Below, in pieces: positions 41,894-50,196 of a stretch of 64,000 bases of DNA. This DNA is from Pseudooceanicola sediminis. Lineage in GTDB: Bacteria; Pseudomonadota; Alphaproteobacteria; Rhodobacterales; Rhodobacteraceae. The translations under genes and the position numbers were made by a program. The stretch spans positions 1 through 64,000 of the forward strand of contig NZ_QWJJ01000003.1 in assembly GCF_003575965.1 (NCBI RefSeq). Direction: 5' to 3'. The notes beneath the pieces were generated by a model that worked only from the letters and a program-made list of their open reading frames with translations, did no database searches and was not told where the DNA came from. Numbering within the stretch: position 1 is the stretch's first letter; the number at the start of each line of letters is the position of its first letter.

Positions 41894-43396
41894 ATGAAAG
41901 ACATGACCCACGCCCTGCCTGATGGCCGCCTTTTCGTCGCTGGCGAATGGGAGGACGGCACAGGCGCTGAAATCACTTCGACCTACCCGCATGACGGGTC
42001 GCTGAACATGGCGTTCAAGGGGGCCTCGCGGGCCGATGGGGAACGCGCGATTGCGCGGGCCAAGCTGGCGCAGGCCGATCCCGCGTGGCGGGGGATGCTG
42101 CCGCATGTGCGCGCACGCCTGCTGCATCGGATTGCCGACGGGATCGAGGCGAACATCGACCGCATTTCCTATGTGCAAAGCCGCGATACCGGCAAGACAC
42201 GTGGTGAGACGGCGGCGCTGGCGGGTTCGGCCGTGGGCACATTCCGCTATTTCGCGGCGGTGCTGGAAACCGCGGATGATGCGCTGACGGCGCGCCGCGC
42301 CACGGCGCTGACGGCCAGCGTGCATGAACCGATCGGCGTGGTCGCGGCGATCACACCGTGGAATTCGCCCATTGCCTCGGACGCACAGAAACTTGCCCCG
42401 GCGCTGGCGGCGGGCAATGCGGTGCTGCTGAAACCGTCGAGCTGGTCACCGATGGTCAGCTTGGTGCTGGCCGAAATCTGCGAAGAGGCGGGCCTGCCCA
42501 AAGGGTTGCTTTCGGTGCTGCCCGGCGCGGGACGCGAGGTCGGCAACCTGCTGGTCGAACACCGCGAGATCGGGCGCGTCGCCTTTACCGGCGGTACGGT
42601 GACGGGGCGGCGGCTGGCGGCGCAGGCGGGCGAAAAGCTGATGCCCGTTTCGTTGGAATTGGGGGGCAAATCCCCGACCATCGTGTTTGAGGATTGCGAT
42701 CGCAAACTGGCGATTGCCGGTATCCTGTTCGGCATCTTCTCCTCCTCCGGGCAAAGCTGCATCGCCGGGTCGCGCCTGTTCGTGCAACGCGCGATCTATG
42801 ACGATTTCGTGGCCGAGCTGGTGGCGGCGACAAAGGCGCTGATCGTCGGTGCGCCCGATGATCCGGCAACGCAGGTCGCACCGATGATCTGTGCCGAGCA
42901 CCGCGACAGCGTCGAGGCCTATATCGAGATGGCAAAGGCCGAGGGCGGCCAGATCCTCTGCGGTGGGACGCGCCCTGCGGGCGAGGCCCTGTCGCAGGGC
43001 AGCTACCTGATGCCGACCATCATTGCCGGCCTGAGCAATGACGCGCAGGTCTGCCGGGAAGAGATCTTTGGCCCCGTCCTGGTGGTCTTGCCGTTCGAGG
43101 ACGAGGCAGACGTCATCGCCATGTCGAACGACAACGATTATGGTCTGGCCTGCGGTATCTGGACCCGCGACTTTCCCCGCGCCTGGCGTCTTGCCGAGGC
43201 GATCCGGGCGGGCACCGTCTGGATCAACACTTACAAGCAATTTTCGATCTCGACGCCGTTTGGCGGCGACGGGGCCTCTGGCATGGGGCGCGAAAAGGGC
43301 CGCGACGGCCTGCGGGTCTGGCAGCGGCAAAAGGGGATCTACGCGGACCTGACCGGGCAACCGCACCCCTGGGCACGAATTGAAGGACAGTCATGA
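41894..43396 (+). CDS. Aldehyde dehydrogenase (NAD(P)+-dependent)
   Basis: This 500-residue ALDH superfamily protein has the N-terminal FVAGEWEDG, the catalytic asparagine in ITPWNSP, LELGGKSP with the general-base Glu, SSGQSCIAGSR with the nucleophilic Cys, EEIFGPVL and the final FGGDGASGMGREKG. It oxidises an aldehyde to an acid. In a pathway with extradiol cleavage and RidA it could be a 2-hydroxy- or 2-aminomuconic semialdehyde dehydrogenase, but the sequence alone does not decide. It overlaps the SDR gene that follows by 4 bp. Confidence 0.92.
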   Translation: MKDMTHALPDGRLFVAGEWEDGTGAEITSTYPHDGSLNMAFKGASRADGERAIARAKLAQADPAWRGMLPHVRARLLHRIADGIEANIDRISYVQSRDTGKTRGETAALAGSAVGTFRYFAAVLETADDALTARRATALTASVHEPIGVVAAITPWNSPIASDAQKLAPALAAGNAVLLKPSSWSPMVSLVLAEICEEAGLPKGLLSVLPGAGREVGNLLVEHREIGRVAFTGGTVTGRRLAAQAGEKLMPVSLELGGKSPTIVFEDCDRKLAIAGILFGIFSSSGQSCIAGSRLFVQRAIYDDFVAELVAATKALIVGAPDDPATQVAPMICAEHRDSVEAYIEMAKAEGGQILCGGTRPAGEALSQGSYLMPTIIAGLSNDAQVCREEIFGPVLVVLPFEDEADVIAMSNDNDYGLACGIWTRDFPRAWRLAEAIRAGTVWINTYKQFSISTPFGGDGASGMGREKGRDGLRVWQRQKGIYADLTGQPHPWARIEGQS

Positions 43397-44136
43397 TGTT
43401 GAACGGACGTAATATTCTGGTGACGGGGGCCGGGGGCGGCCTTGGGCGCGACATCGTGTTGGCCTGTGGTCGGGCTGGGGCGCATGTCATCCTGTCGGAT
43501 TTCAACGAAGAGCTGGGGGTGGCCAGCCTTGCCGCGCTGAAAGAGGCCGGCGGCAGCGGAGAGCTGCGCCTTGCCGATCTGTCCGACCCGGCCTCCATCG
43601 CCGCGCTTGGTGCTGGTCTGGACGGCCCTCTGCACGGACTGATCAACAACGGAGCGATTGCCACGGGCATCGGCGGTATCGGGTTTCGTGACATCGACAT
43701 CGCGGTCTGGGACAAGGTGATGCAGGTCAACGTCCGCGGCACCTGGCTGATGATCCGCGCCTGTTCGGATGCGCTGATCGCGTCGGGGTCGGGGCGGGTG
43801 GTGAACCTTGCGTCCGATACCGCCCTTTGGGGCGCGCCGAACCTGCTGACCTATACCTCGTCCAAGGGGGCGATCATGGCGATGACTCGCAGCCTGGCCC
43901 GCGAATTGGGACCGGATCAGGTGGGCGTGACCGCGATCGCGCCCGGTATCCTGACGACCGAGAGCACGGAATATGTGCCGCAGGCGCGCCATGACCTGTA
44001 CGAAACGGGCCGCGCCGTGCCGGGCAAGCAGGGCACGGGCGACGTGGCTGCGGTTGCCGCCTTTCTTGTTTCGCCACCCGCGATCACGCTGACCGGGCAG
44101 ACCATGCCGGTCGACAACGGTTTCGTGTTCAACTGA
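43393..44136 (+). CDS. Short-chain dehydrogenase/reductase (classical)
   Basis: This 247-residue classical SDR has NAD motif TGAGGGLG, NNGA (usual NNAG variant), active-site Ser in NLASDTALWG and the intact YTSSK catalytic pair. It also has typical IAPGILTTE and GQTMPVDNGFVFN at the end. The start is the first of two adjacent ATGs and overlaps the ALDH stop. It probably oxidises an alcohol or dihydrodiol to a ketone or catechol in the pathway. The contrast with the upstream SDR gene, which lacks Tyr/Lys, suggests the two have different jobs. Confidence 0.9.
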   Translation: MMLNGRNILVTGAGGGLGRDIVLACGRAGAHVILSDFNEELGVASLAALKEAGGSGELRLADLSDPASIAALGAGLDGPLHGLINNGAIATGIGGIGFRDIDIAVWDKVMQVNVRGTWLMIRACSDALIASGSGRVVNLASDTALWGAPNLLTYTSSKGAIMAMTRSLARELGPDQVGVTAIAPGILTTESTEYVPQARHDLYETGRAVPGKQGTGDVAAVAAFLVSPPAITLTGQTMPVDNGFVFN

Positions 44137-44151
44137 AGGGAGCGCCGCGTC

Positions 44152-45456
44152 ATGCCTAAGATCGCCATTGTCGGAGCGGGGCCTTCGGGTTGCTACGTCG
44201 CGCAGGCGCTGCTCAAGCTCGACAAGACGCTGGAGGTCGATATCCTCGACCGGCTGCCGGTGCCATACGGGCTGGTACGCTATGGCGTGGCACCCGACCA
44301 TCAGGGCACCAAGGCGGTATCGCGCCAGTTTGCGCGGCTGTTTGAACGGCAGGGCGTGCGCTTTATCGGCAACGTGACACTGGGTGAAACGGTGACGCTG
44401 GACGAGCTGCGGGCGGCCTACGACGTCGTGGTGCTGGCACTTGGCCTGTCAAAGGACCGCGAGCTGGATCTGCCCGGGCGCGATCTGGCCGGGATCACCG
44501 GAGCAGGTGCCGTGACGCGACACTGGAACGACCACCCCGACGAAGCCGCCCAGGTGCCGCACCTCGGAAACCGTGTCGTCATCGTGGGGCAGGGGAACGT
44601 GGCGATGGATGTATTGCGCATCCTTGCCAAGCAGGAGCCGGATTTCGACGGATCGGACCTGCATCCGCGCCACACCGATCACATCACCGGCGCGGGCGTC
44701 GCGCAGATCGACATCCTGGGCCGGTCGCCGGCGCATGAGGCCAAGTTCGATCCCGTCATGGTCAAGGAGCTGGCCAAGCTGGAGCATGTGCGCTTTGCGC
44801 TGGATGGGATCGAGCTGTCACAGGGGCACGACGATGATCCCCGCGTCGCCGCCGTGACCGCGCTGCCGCAGGACGTTCCCGTGGCCAGTCACGAGGTGAC
44901 CTTCCGCTTTGGTTGGAAGCCTGAGCGGCTGAGCGGCGAAGAGGGCCGTGTGAGCGCGGCCTACTTCAGCCGGGGCGACGAGGAGCTGGGCCTGTCGTGT
45001 GACAGCGTCATCACCGCCATCGGCTTTGACAGCCACATCCCCGGACTGCGCGACGATCTGCTGGCGCAGGCCGAGGATCGTGAAACCGGCGTGGTGGACA
45101 AGGGGCTGTACCTGGCCGGCTGGTTCTGTCGGGGCCCGAGAGGCACGATTCCCGATAATCGCCTTGCAGCGCAGGATCTTGCGACCCGCATTGTCGCGGA
45201 TCTTGCCACTGGACAGGCCACTGGGCAGACCACCGGGCAGGCCACTGGGCAGGGCGGTGAAAAACCGGGCCGCGCCGCGCTGGTCGCGACCCACCCGGAC
45301 CTGACCGATTACGACGGCTGGCTGCGCATCGACGCGGCGGAACTGGCGGCTTGCACTGACGGACGGGTCAGGGCAAAGGTCGCCGATCTTGAGACACTGC
45401 TGGCCCTGGCCTGTGCCCCGGCACCCGGCCCAGCAACACCGGAGACCGATGAATGA
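44152..45456 (+). CDS. Adrenodoxin-reductase-like (FprA-type) NADPH:ferredoxin/flavodoxin reductase
   Basis: This 434-residue flavoprotein has FAD motif IVGAGPSGCYVAQAL, the diagnostic RLPVPYGLVRYGVAPDHQGTK, NADP-binding VVIVGQGNVAMDVLRIL, ELDLPGRDLAGI and late GWFCRGPRGTIPDNR. This arrangement is that of adrenodoxin reductase/FprA, not the smaller plant-type FNR that normally serves Rieske oxygenases. A linker of four TGQ repeats (ATGQATGQTTGQATGQ) lies around residue 355, encoded by a 12-bp tandem repeat. Its stop overlaps the flavodoxin start, so the two form an NADPH -> FAD -> FMN electron chain for the Rieske oxygenase. Confidence 0.92.
   Translation: MPKIAIVGAGPSGCYVAQALLKLDKTLEVDILDRLPVPYGLVRYGVAPDHQGTKAVSRQFARLFERQGVRFIGNVTLGETVTLDELRAAYDVVVLALGLSKDRELDLPGRDLAGITGAGAVTRHWNDHPDEAAQVPHLGNRVVIVGQGNVAMDVLRILAKQEPDFDGSDLHPRHTDHITGAGVAQIDILGRSPAHEAKFDPVMVKELAKLEHVRFALDGIELSQGHDDDPRVAAVTALPQDVPVASHEVTFRFGWKPERLSGEEGRVSAAYFSRGDEELGLSCDSVITAIGFDSHIPGLRDDLLAQAEDRETGVVDKGLYLAGWFCRGPRGTIPDNRLAAQDLATRIVADLATGQATGQTTGQATGQGGEKPGRAALVATHPDLTDYDGWLRIDAAELAACTDGRVRAKVADLETLLALACAPAPGPATPETDE
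45205..45252 (+). repeat. 12-bp tandem repeat, four copies, inside the reductase gene
   Basis: Units of GCCACTGGGCAG run from 45205 to 45252; copies 2 and 4 are identical and the others differ at one or two bases. The unit length is a multiple of three, so copy-number change would alter linker length without a frameshift. Confidence 0.85.
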
Positions 45457-45914
45457 AAATTCAACTGCTGTATGGCACCGAGACCGGCAATGCCGAAATG
45501 CTGTGCGAAGATATCGAAACCCACCTGGCAGACGATCACGAGGTCGCCTTGGCCAATCTGAATGATATCGATCCTGCCGATCTGGATGCAGATACCTTTC
45601 ACCTTGTGGTCTGTTCGACCTACGGCGATGGCGATCTGCCTGCCTCGGCACAACCATTTGCAGATACGCTCGAGACGGCCGGGACAGATCTGTCCGCGAT
45701 CCGTTTCGCCATCTTCGGGCTGGGTGACAGCAGCTACGAGACGTACAATCAGGGGTCGGAAAAACTGGCCGCGCTGTTGGTGAAGCATGGGGCGAAACAG
45801 GTGGGCGATCGCGCCATCCACGATGCAATGGGGTCGGACATGGCCGAAGACCTGGCATTGCCCTGGGCCGATGACCGGATCGCGCAAGCCGCTGACCTGT
45901 TCGCGGAAACCTGA
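45453..45914 (+). CDS. Flavodoxin (MioC/CPR-FMN-domain type)
   Basis: This 153-residue protein has the FMN phosphate loop GTETGNAEM (about 8-16), CSTYGDGDLPASAQPF and FGLGDSSYETYNQGSEKL, the pattern of single-domain flavodoxins related to MioC and cytochrome-P450-reductase FMN domains. Very acidic overall, as expected for an electron carrier. It overlaps the reductase gene by 4 bp. No ferredoxin is encoded in the operon, so this flavodoxin is the likely electron donor of the Rieske oxygenase, an uncommon arrangement. Confidence 0.9.
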   Translation: MKIQLLYGTETGNAEMLCEDIETHLADDHEVALANLNDIDPADLDADTFHLVVCSTYGDGDLPASAQPFADTLETAGTDLSAIRFAIFGLGDSSYETYNQGSEKLAALLVKHGAKQVGDRAIHDAMGSDMAEDLALPWADDRIAQAADLFAET

Positions 45915-45941
45915 ACAGACATAACCCCCGAGGGCCCGGAT

Positions 45942-46751
45942 ATGAGCGACGAAACAGAAGAAAAAACAACGCTCTATACGGTGCCGCCGGTGACGCGCGC
46001 CATCAAGGTGCTGCGGCATGTCGGGGCAGGGCATGGCTGCATCAACATCAGCCAGACCTCCAAGACGCTGGGGATCAACCGCACCACCTTGATCCGGCTG
46101 CTGAATACGCTGGCCGAGGAACGGATGATCGAATGGGTGGATGACGCGCGCGGCTATGCCCTGGGCGTCGGTCTGCTGGGGTTGGCGGCCGAGGCGCTGT
46201 CGAACCGGGACATCCTGCGGGCGGCGCGGCCCCGGCTGGCCGCGCTGGCCCGGCGCACGCACCTGTCGGCGCACCTTGGGGTGCTGGATGGGCGGGACGT
46301 GGTATACCTGCTGCGCGAGGTCCCCGAGGCCCGTCTGGTCAGCAATGTTCGCGAAGGCACCCGCCTGCCAGCCCATGCCACGACCATGGGGCGCATGTTG
46401 CTGGCCCATCTGAGCGAGCCCGAGTTGTTCGGGCTCTACACCGGCAAGGCCATGCCGGAATATTCAGCCGCCACAGCGACTTCGCCCGAAGAGCTGCACC
46501 GCCAGTTGCAGCAGGACCGTGCCCGCGGCATCGTCTGGAGCGACGAGAATTTCGAACCGATGATCGGGTCCTGCGCCTGTCCCGTCCGCGATCATGCGGG
46601 CAAGGTGATCGCGGCGATCAACCTGTCGGGGTCGAATTCCGATTTCACACCGGGTACGGAGCAGGCCGAGCTGAACGCCGCTGCCATCCGCGCCTGCGCT
46701 GCCGAGATTTCCGAGGCATTGGGATGGCGCGCGCCGCAGGTCGCGGGCTGA
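45942..46751 (+). CDS. IclR-family transcriptional regulator of the oxygenase operon
   Basis: This 269-residue protein has an N-terminal winged helix (AIKVLRHVGAGHGCINISQTSKTLGINRTTLIRLLNTLAEERMIEW) and an IclR effector domain with HLGVLDGRDVVYLLREVPEARLVSNVREGTRLPAHATTMGRMLLAHL and a CACPVRDHAGKVIAAINLSG end. IclR members often control aromatic-acid pathways. It closes the 15-gene plus-strand train, 27 bp after flavodoxin, and converges with the tetR gene 29 bp further on. It probably senses the pathway substrate or an intermediate. Confidence 0.9.
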   Translation: MSDETEEKTTLYTVPPVTRAIKVLRHVGAGHGCINISQTSKTLGINRTTLIRLLNTLAEERMIEWVDDARGYALGVGLLGLAAEALSNRDILRAARPRLAALARRTHLSAHLGVLDGRDVVYLLREVPEARLVSNVREGTRLPAHATTMGRMLLAHLSEPELFGLYTGKAMPEYSAATATSPEELHRQLQQDRARGIVWSDENFEPMIGSCACPVRDHAGKVIAAINLSGSNSDFTPGTEQAELNAAAIRACAAEISEALGWRAPQVAG

Positions 46752-46780
46752 CCGGCAGGGTCAGAAACACCCGATACGGA

Positions 46781-47407
46781 TCATGTCGCCCCTGCGATCA
46801 TCCGGGCAATCGGGCGCGTCTGTATCGTGACGGTATCGCGTAGGTGTTGCAGCGTCATCGCGTCTGTCTTGACGAATTCGATGAACATCATGTTCAGGTT
46901 GTTGAATAGCAACTGGCCAAGTGCACTGGCGTCCAGATCGCGCTGCGCCTCGCCGCGCGATTGCAGCAGTCTGATCAGGTCCGTCACCTGGCCGCAAAGA
47001 CGCGCATCCAGATCCCAGTAGCGCCGCCCGTAGGGCGTATCCGGCGCCTCGATCGACAGGGCCAGCGCCTGCCGCCACATGTCCTTGGACAGGTATTCCA
47101 GCGAATGATCGTAATAGCCGAAGATCAGACCCAGCAGCGCCTGTTCAACATCGTGTGGCGGGGCTGACAGGATCTGACGGCCGTTCGCCAGAACTTCCTC
47201 CACCTCCATCGCGACGCAGGCGATCAGGATATCGCCCTTGGTGCGATAGTAATTATAGACCGTTCCGACCGAAACCTCGGCCATCTCGGCCAGATCCTCG
47301 ATTCGAACCGATCGGTAGTCCTCGGTGCGGAACAACGTGACGGCGGCGTGCAATATCCGTTCCTCGCGTGCTGCTTTCTGCCGCTCTCTTAATCCGGTCT
47401 TGGCCAT
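46781..47407 (-). CDS. TetR-family transcriptional regulator
   Basis: This 208-residue protein starts MAKTGLRERQKA; an ATG six codons upstream is possible. Its helix-turn-helix is ERILHAAVTLFRTEDYRSVRIEDLAEMAEVSVGTVYNYYRTKGDIL, a normal TetR N-terminus; the rest is an all-helical ligand and dimer domain. It is divergent from the ABC importer/MBL/ALDH operon at 47.5 kb, with an AT-rich inverted repeat between them. It therefore probably represses that operon. The convergent IclR gene ends 29 bp away. Confidence 0.9.
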   Translation of the reverse strand: MAKTGLRERQKAAREERILHAAVTLFRTEDYRSVRIEDLAEMAEVSVGTVYNYYRTKGDILIACVAMEVEEVLANGRQILSAPPHDVEQALLGLIFGYYDHSLEYLSKDMWRQALALSIEAPDTPYGRRYWDLDARLCGQVTDLIRLLQSRGEAQRDLDASALGQLLFNNLNMMFIEFVKTDAMTLQHLRDTVTIQTRPIARMIAGAT

Positions 47408-47441
47408 CCGTCCCGCTTTCCGCATCTCAGGTTGATTTGAT

Positions 47442-47469
47442 GTTGACTATAAAAATGAACCCATTCAAC
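47442..47469. promoter_or_regulatory. Inverted-repeat operator in tetR/importer divergent promoter
   Basis: GTTGA (47442-47446) and TCAAC (47465-47469) flank an AT-rich core with TATAAA (47448-47453) and TGAACCCATTCA. The region is the only AT-rich stretch between the divergent genes and likely holds both promoters and the TetR operator. The pairing is imperfect beyond the arms. Confidence 0.4.
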
Positions 47470-47528
47470 TTTTTTGTCAGGAGGGCCACGAAAGAATTGG
47501 CCACACCCCCCACAACAGGGAGATTGTG

Positions 47529-48584
47529 ATGATGAAACGTACACCACTGCTGCTGATGAGCACGGCGCTGGCCGGTCTGGCCGGGGCGGCGCAGGCGACC
47601 GAGGAACTGAATGCGCTGGTCTGGTGCGATCACACCGATCCGGCGCTGATCGAACCGTTCGAGGCAAAGTTCGACGTCAAGGTGAACCTGCGCGAATACG
47701 AAGGGACCGGCGCCGCGCTGGCCCTGCTGGAACAATCGCGCCCGGGCGACTGGGATGTGCTGGTCGTCGATGGTATCGACGTGTTCCGCGCGGTCGAGGC
47801 GGGCATACTGGCCCCGCTGCCTGCCGCCGATCTGCCCGAAGCCGATTTCTTTCCCGAAGTGGTGATGGAGGCCAACAACACCGTCGATGGCACCCCCTAT
47901 GCCGTGACCGAAAAATTCGGCTACAACACCATCAGCTACAACGCCGACAAGGTCGACGCGGCGGATATGCAGGACCTGGGCAAGGTCTGGTCCGACAAGT
48001 ATTCCGGCAAGATCTCGATCTATGACTATTACCTGCCGGTGATCGGGCTGGCGGCCATGGCCGACGGCATCAAGACAACCGATATCACCGCCGCCGATCT
48101 GCCCGCGTTGGGCGAAACCCTGGGCAAGATGCGCAGCGCGGCGGCCTCGGTCGCGGGTGTCGTGGCCGCGCAGACCGCGCTGGCGACAGGCGAGGTCGAT
48201 ATCGTCGTGGGCGGTGGTGAGTGGCTGACAGCGGTGCTGGAGGGCGAACAGCCCAACCTGACATGGACGATTCCGGATCAGGGCGCGGTGATGTGGTCGC
48301 AGAGCATTGGCGTGCTGGCCGACAGTGAACAGCCGGATCTGGCGCTGGAGTTCGTGAAATACATCGTCAGTCCAGAGGGGCAGGCGCGGCTGGCAACCTC
48401 GTCCTGCTTCTGGGGGATGCCGGCGAACAAGCTGGCCGGCGATCACCTGACACCGGACCAGAAAGAAACGCTGCGCTGGGACAGCCAGCCTGAATACCTG
48501 GCCAAGGCGCAGCTGTATCCCGCGCCCGATGCCGATCTGGATATCGAGATGCAGGACCTGTGGCTGGAGACCTTGCAACAGTGA
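47529..48584 (+). CDS. ABC importer solute-binding protein, PotD type
   Basis: This 351-residue protein starts at a tandem ATGATG (MMKRTPLLLM) with GGGAG 6 bp upstream, followed by a Sec signal ending AQA-TEE. PotD-like features are LNALVWCDHTDPALIEPFEAKFDVKVNLREYEG, DWDVLVVDGIDVFRAVEAGILAPL, GTPYAVTEKFGYNTISYNADKV and the late FVKYIVSPEGQARL. It delivers a polyamine-like or amino-acid-like cation to the permeases encoded next. The following permease begins at GTG overlapping its stop (GTGA). Confidence 0.9.
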   Translation: MMKRTPLLLMSTALAGLAGAAQATEELNALVWCDHTDPALIEPFEAKFDVKVNLREYEGTGAALALLEQSRPGDWDVLVVDGIDVFRAVEAGILAPLPAADLPEADFFPEVVMEANNTVDGTPYAVTEKFGYNTISYNADKVDAADMQDLGKVWSDKYSGKISIYDYYLPVIGLAAMADGIKTTDITAADLPALGETLGKMRSAAASVAGVVAAQTALATGEVDIVVGGGEWLTAVLEGEQPNLTWTIPDQGAVMWSQSIGVLADSEQPDLALEFVKYIVSPEGQARLATSSCFWGMPANKLAGDHLTPDQKETLRWDSQPEYLAKAQLYPAPDADLDIEMQDLWLETLQQ

Positions 48585-49432
48585 CCCTGAGCCGGGACAC
48601 CCTGCGGGGCTGGGGCTTTGCCGCCCCGGCCCTGTTGTGGACGCTGGCGTTCTTTGTCGTGCCCTTCGTCGTGATGGGCGCGATGAGCCTGGCGACGATG
48701 GAGGGGCGGACCCTGATCTGGGGGCTGCATCTGGACAATTACGCGGCGCTTGCGCAGAAAAAGTACCTCTGGCGGGCGATCATCGTGTCGCTGGAAATTA
48801 CCCTGACGGTGACGGTCGTTTCGGTTCTGCTGGCCTATCCGCTGGCCTGGATCATCGCGTTCCGCGTGCCGAAACGCTGGCAGCGGCTGGTGCTGTTGCT
48901 GTCGATCCTGCCGTTCTGGACCAGCTATGTCGTACGCTCCTACGCCTGGCTGCTGGTGCTGGCGCGCGAGGGGGTGGTGAACAAGGCGATGATCTGGCTG
49001 GGGATGATTGCCGAGCCGGTGACGCTGGCCAATACCCGGTTTGCCACGGTGACGGGGTTCGTGCATTTCTTCGTCATGCTGCTGGTGCTGACGATCTATG
49101 CCAACCTGATCCAGCTGCCGCCGAATTATCGCCGTGCCGCGATGGATCTGGGGGCAAGCGCATTTCAGACCTTTCGCCATGTCATCCTGCCGCTGACCCT
49201 GCCGGGGATCATGACCGGCGCCTTCCTGACCTTTGTGCTGTGCATCGGGGATTACATCACGCCGCAGATCCTGGGCGGCAATACCGAGCTGACGGTGCCG
49301 CAGGTCATCATGGTGCAACTGGGGCGACGGGCCGATTTCCCGCTGGCGGCGGCGCTGGCGCTGGTGCTGATGGGCATCGTGACACTGGCCTACCTGGCCT
49401 TTGCCCGCTGGCTGAGGCTGGATCGGATATGA
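48581..49432 (+). CDS. ABC importer permease, PotB type
   Basis: This 283-residue protein is taken from GTG 48581 (VTLSRDTLRGWGF), which overlaps the binding-protein stop; a GTG seven codons earlier is a poorer choice. Six helices, the PotB loop FWTSYVVRSYAWLLVLAREGVVN and EAA loop YRRAAMDLGASAFQTFRHVILPLTLPG are present, followed by LCIGDYITPQILGGNTELTVPQVI. It overlaps the next permease by 4 bp. Confidence 0.92.
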   Translation: MTLSRDTLRGWGFAAPALLWTLAFFVVPFVVMGAMSLATMEGRTLIWGLHLDNYAALAQKKYLWRAIIVSLEITLTVTVVSVLLAYPLAWIIAFRVPKRWQRLVLLLSILPFWTSYVVRSYAWLLVLAREGVVNKAMIWLGMIAEPVTLANTRFATVTGFVHFFVMLLVLTIYANLIQLPPNYRRAAMDLGASAFQTFRHVILPLTLPGIMTGAFLTFVLCIGDYITPQILGGNTELTVPQVIMVQLGRRADFPLAAALALVLMGIVTLAYLAFARWLRLDRI

Positions 49433-50196
49433 GGGTGCTGTCCGTTGCTTACCTGATCGCGGCCTTCGTGTTCATCTACCTGCCGGTGGGGGCGCTGGTG
49501 CTGTTCTCGTTCCAGTCAGGCAGTTTGCCGGTGCCGCCCTTCGACGGGCCGAGCCTGCAATGGTACGCCGCGATCCTGTCCGACGGCGACCTGATGCGCG
49601 CCCTGCTGCATTCGCTGCTGGTGGCCCTCTGCTCCTCTGCGGTGGCGGTGTCGCTCGGGTTCGGCGCGGCCTACGGGCTGGCGCGTCATGCCTTGCCGGG
49701 GTCTGCCCTGGTGCGGGGGCTGTTGATCGCGCCGATGACGGTCAGCTACCTGATCATCGGGCTGGGCCTGCTGATCGTGGTGCAGCGCCTCGGGTTGGGC
49801 CTGTCGCTGGTCACCGCCGGGGTGGGGCACGTGGTGATCAACCTGCCCCTGTGTTTCGCGATCATCTATGCCAGCATGGGCGCGCAACAGCAGAACGCCG
49901 AACGGGCCGCCCGCGACCTCGGCGCGGATGAGGCGCGGGTGGTGCTGCTGATCACCGTGCCGATGCTGATGCCCGCCATCGCGGCGGCATTCTTTCTGTC
50001 CGTCACGCTGTCGTGGGACGAATTCATCATCTCTTTTCTGCTGACCCGCTTTGACGTCACCTTGCCTGTCGAGATCTGGTCGATGCTGCGATCCGGCCTG
50101 TCGCCGGAACTGAACGCCATCGGCAGCCTCGTCTTTCTGGTGTCGGTGGCCATCGTGGTGCTGTTGGAAACGACCCTTTTGAAAGGCCGCAAATGA
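49429..50196 (+). CDS. ABC importer permease, PotC type
   Basis: This 255-residue protein starts MRVLSVAYLIAAFVFIYLPVGALVLFSF, the classic PotC first helix, with the ATG overlapping the previous stop. The EAA loop is AERAARDLGADEARVVLLITVPMLMPA, then LSWDEFIISFLLTRFDVTLPVEIW. Its stop overlaps the ATPase start. It forms the channel with the PotB-like partner. Confidence 0.92.
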   Translation: MRVLSVAYLIAAFVFIYLPVGALVLFSFQSGSLPVPPFDGPSLQWYAAILSDGDLMRALLHSLLVALCSSAVAVSLGFGAAYGLARHALPGSALVRGLLIAPMTVSYLIIGLGLLIVVQRLGLGLSLVTAGVGHVVINLPLCFAIIYASMGAQQQNAERAARDLGADEARVVLLITVPMLMPAIAAAFFLSVTLSWDEFIISFLLTRFDVTLPVEIWSMLRSGLSPELNAIGSLVFLVSVAIVVLLETTLLKGRK

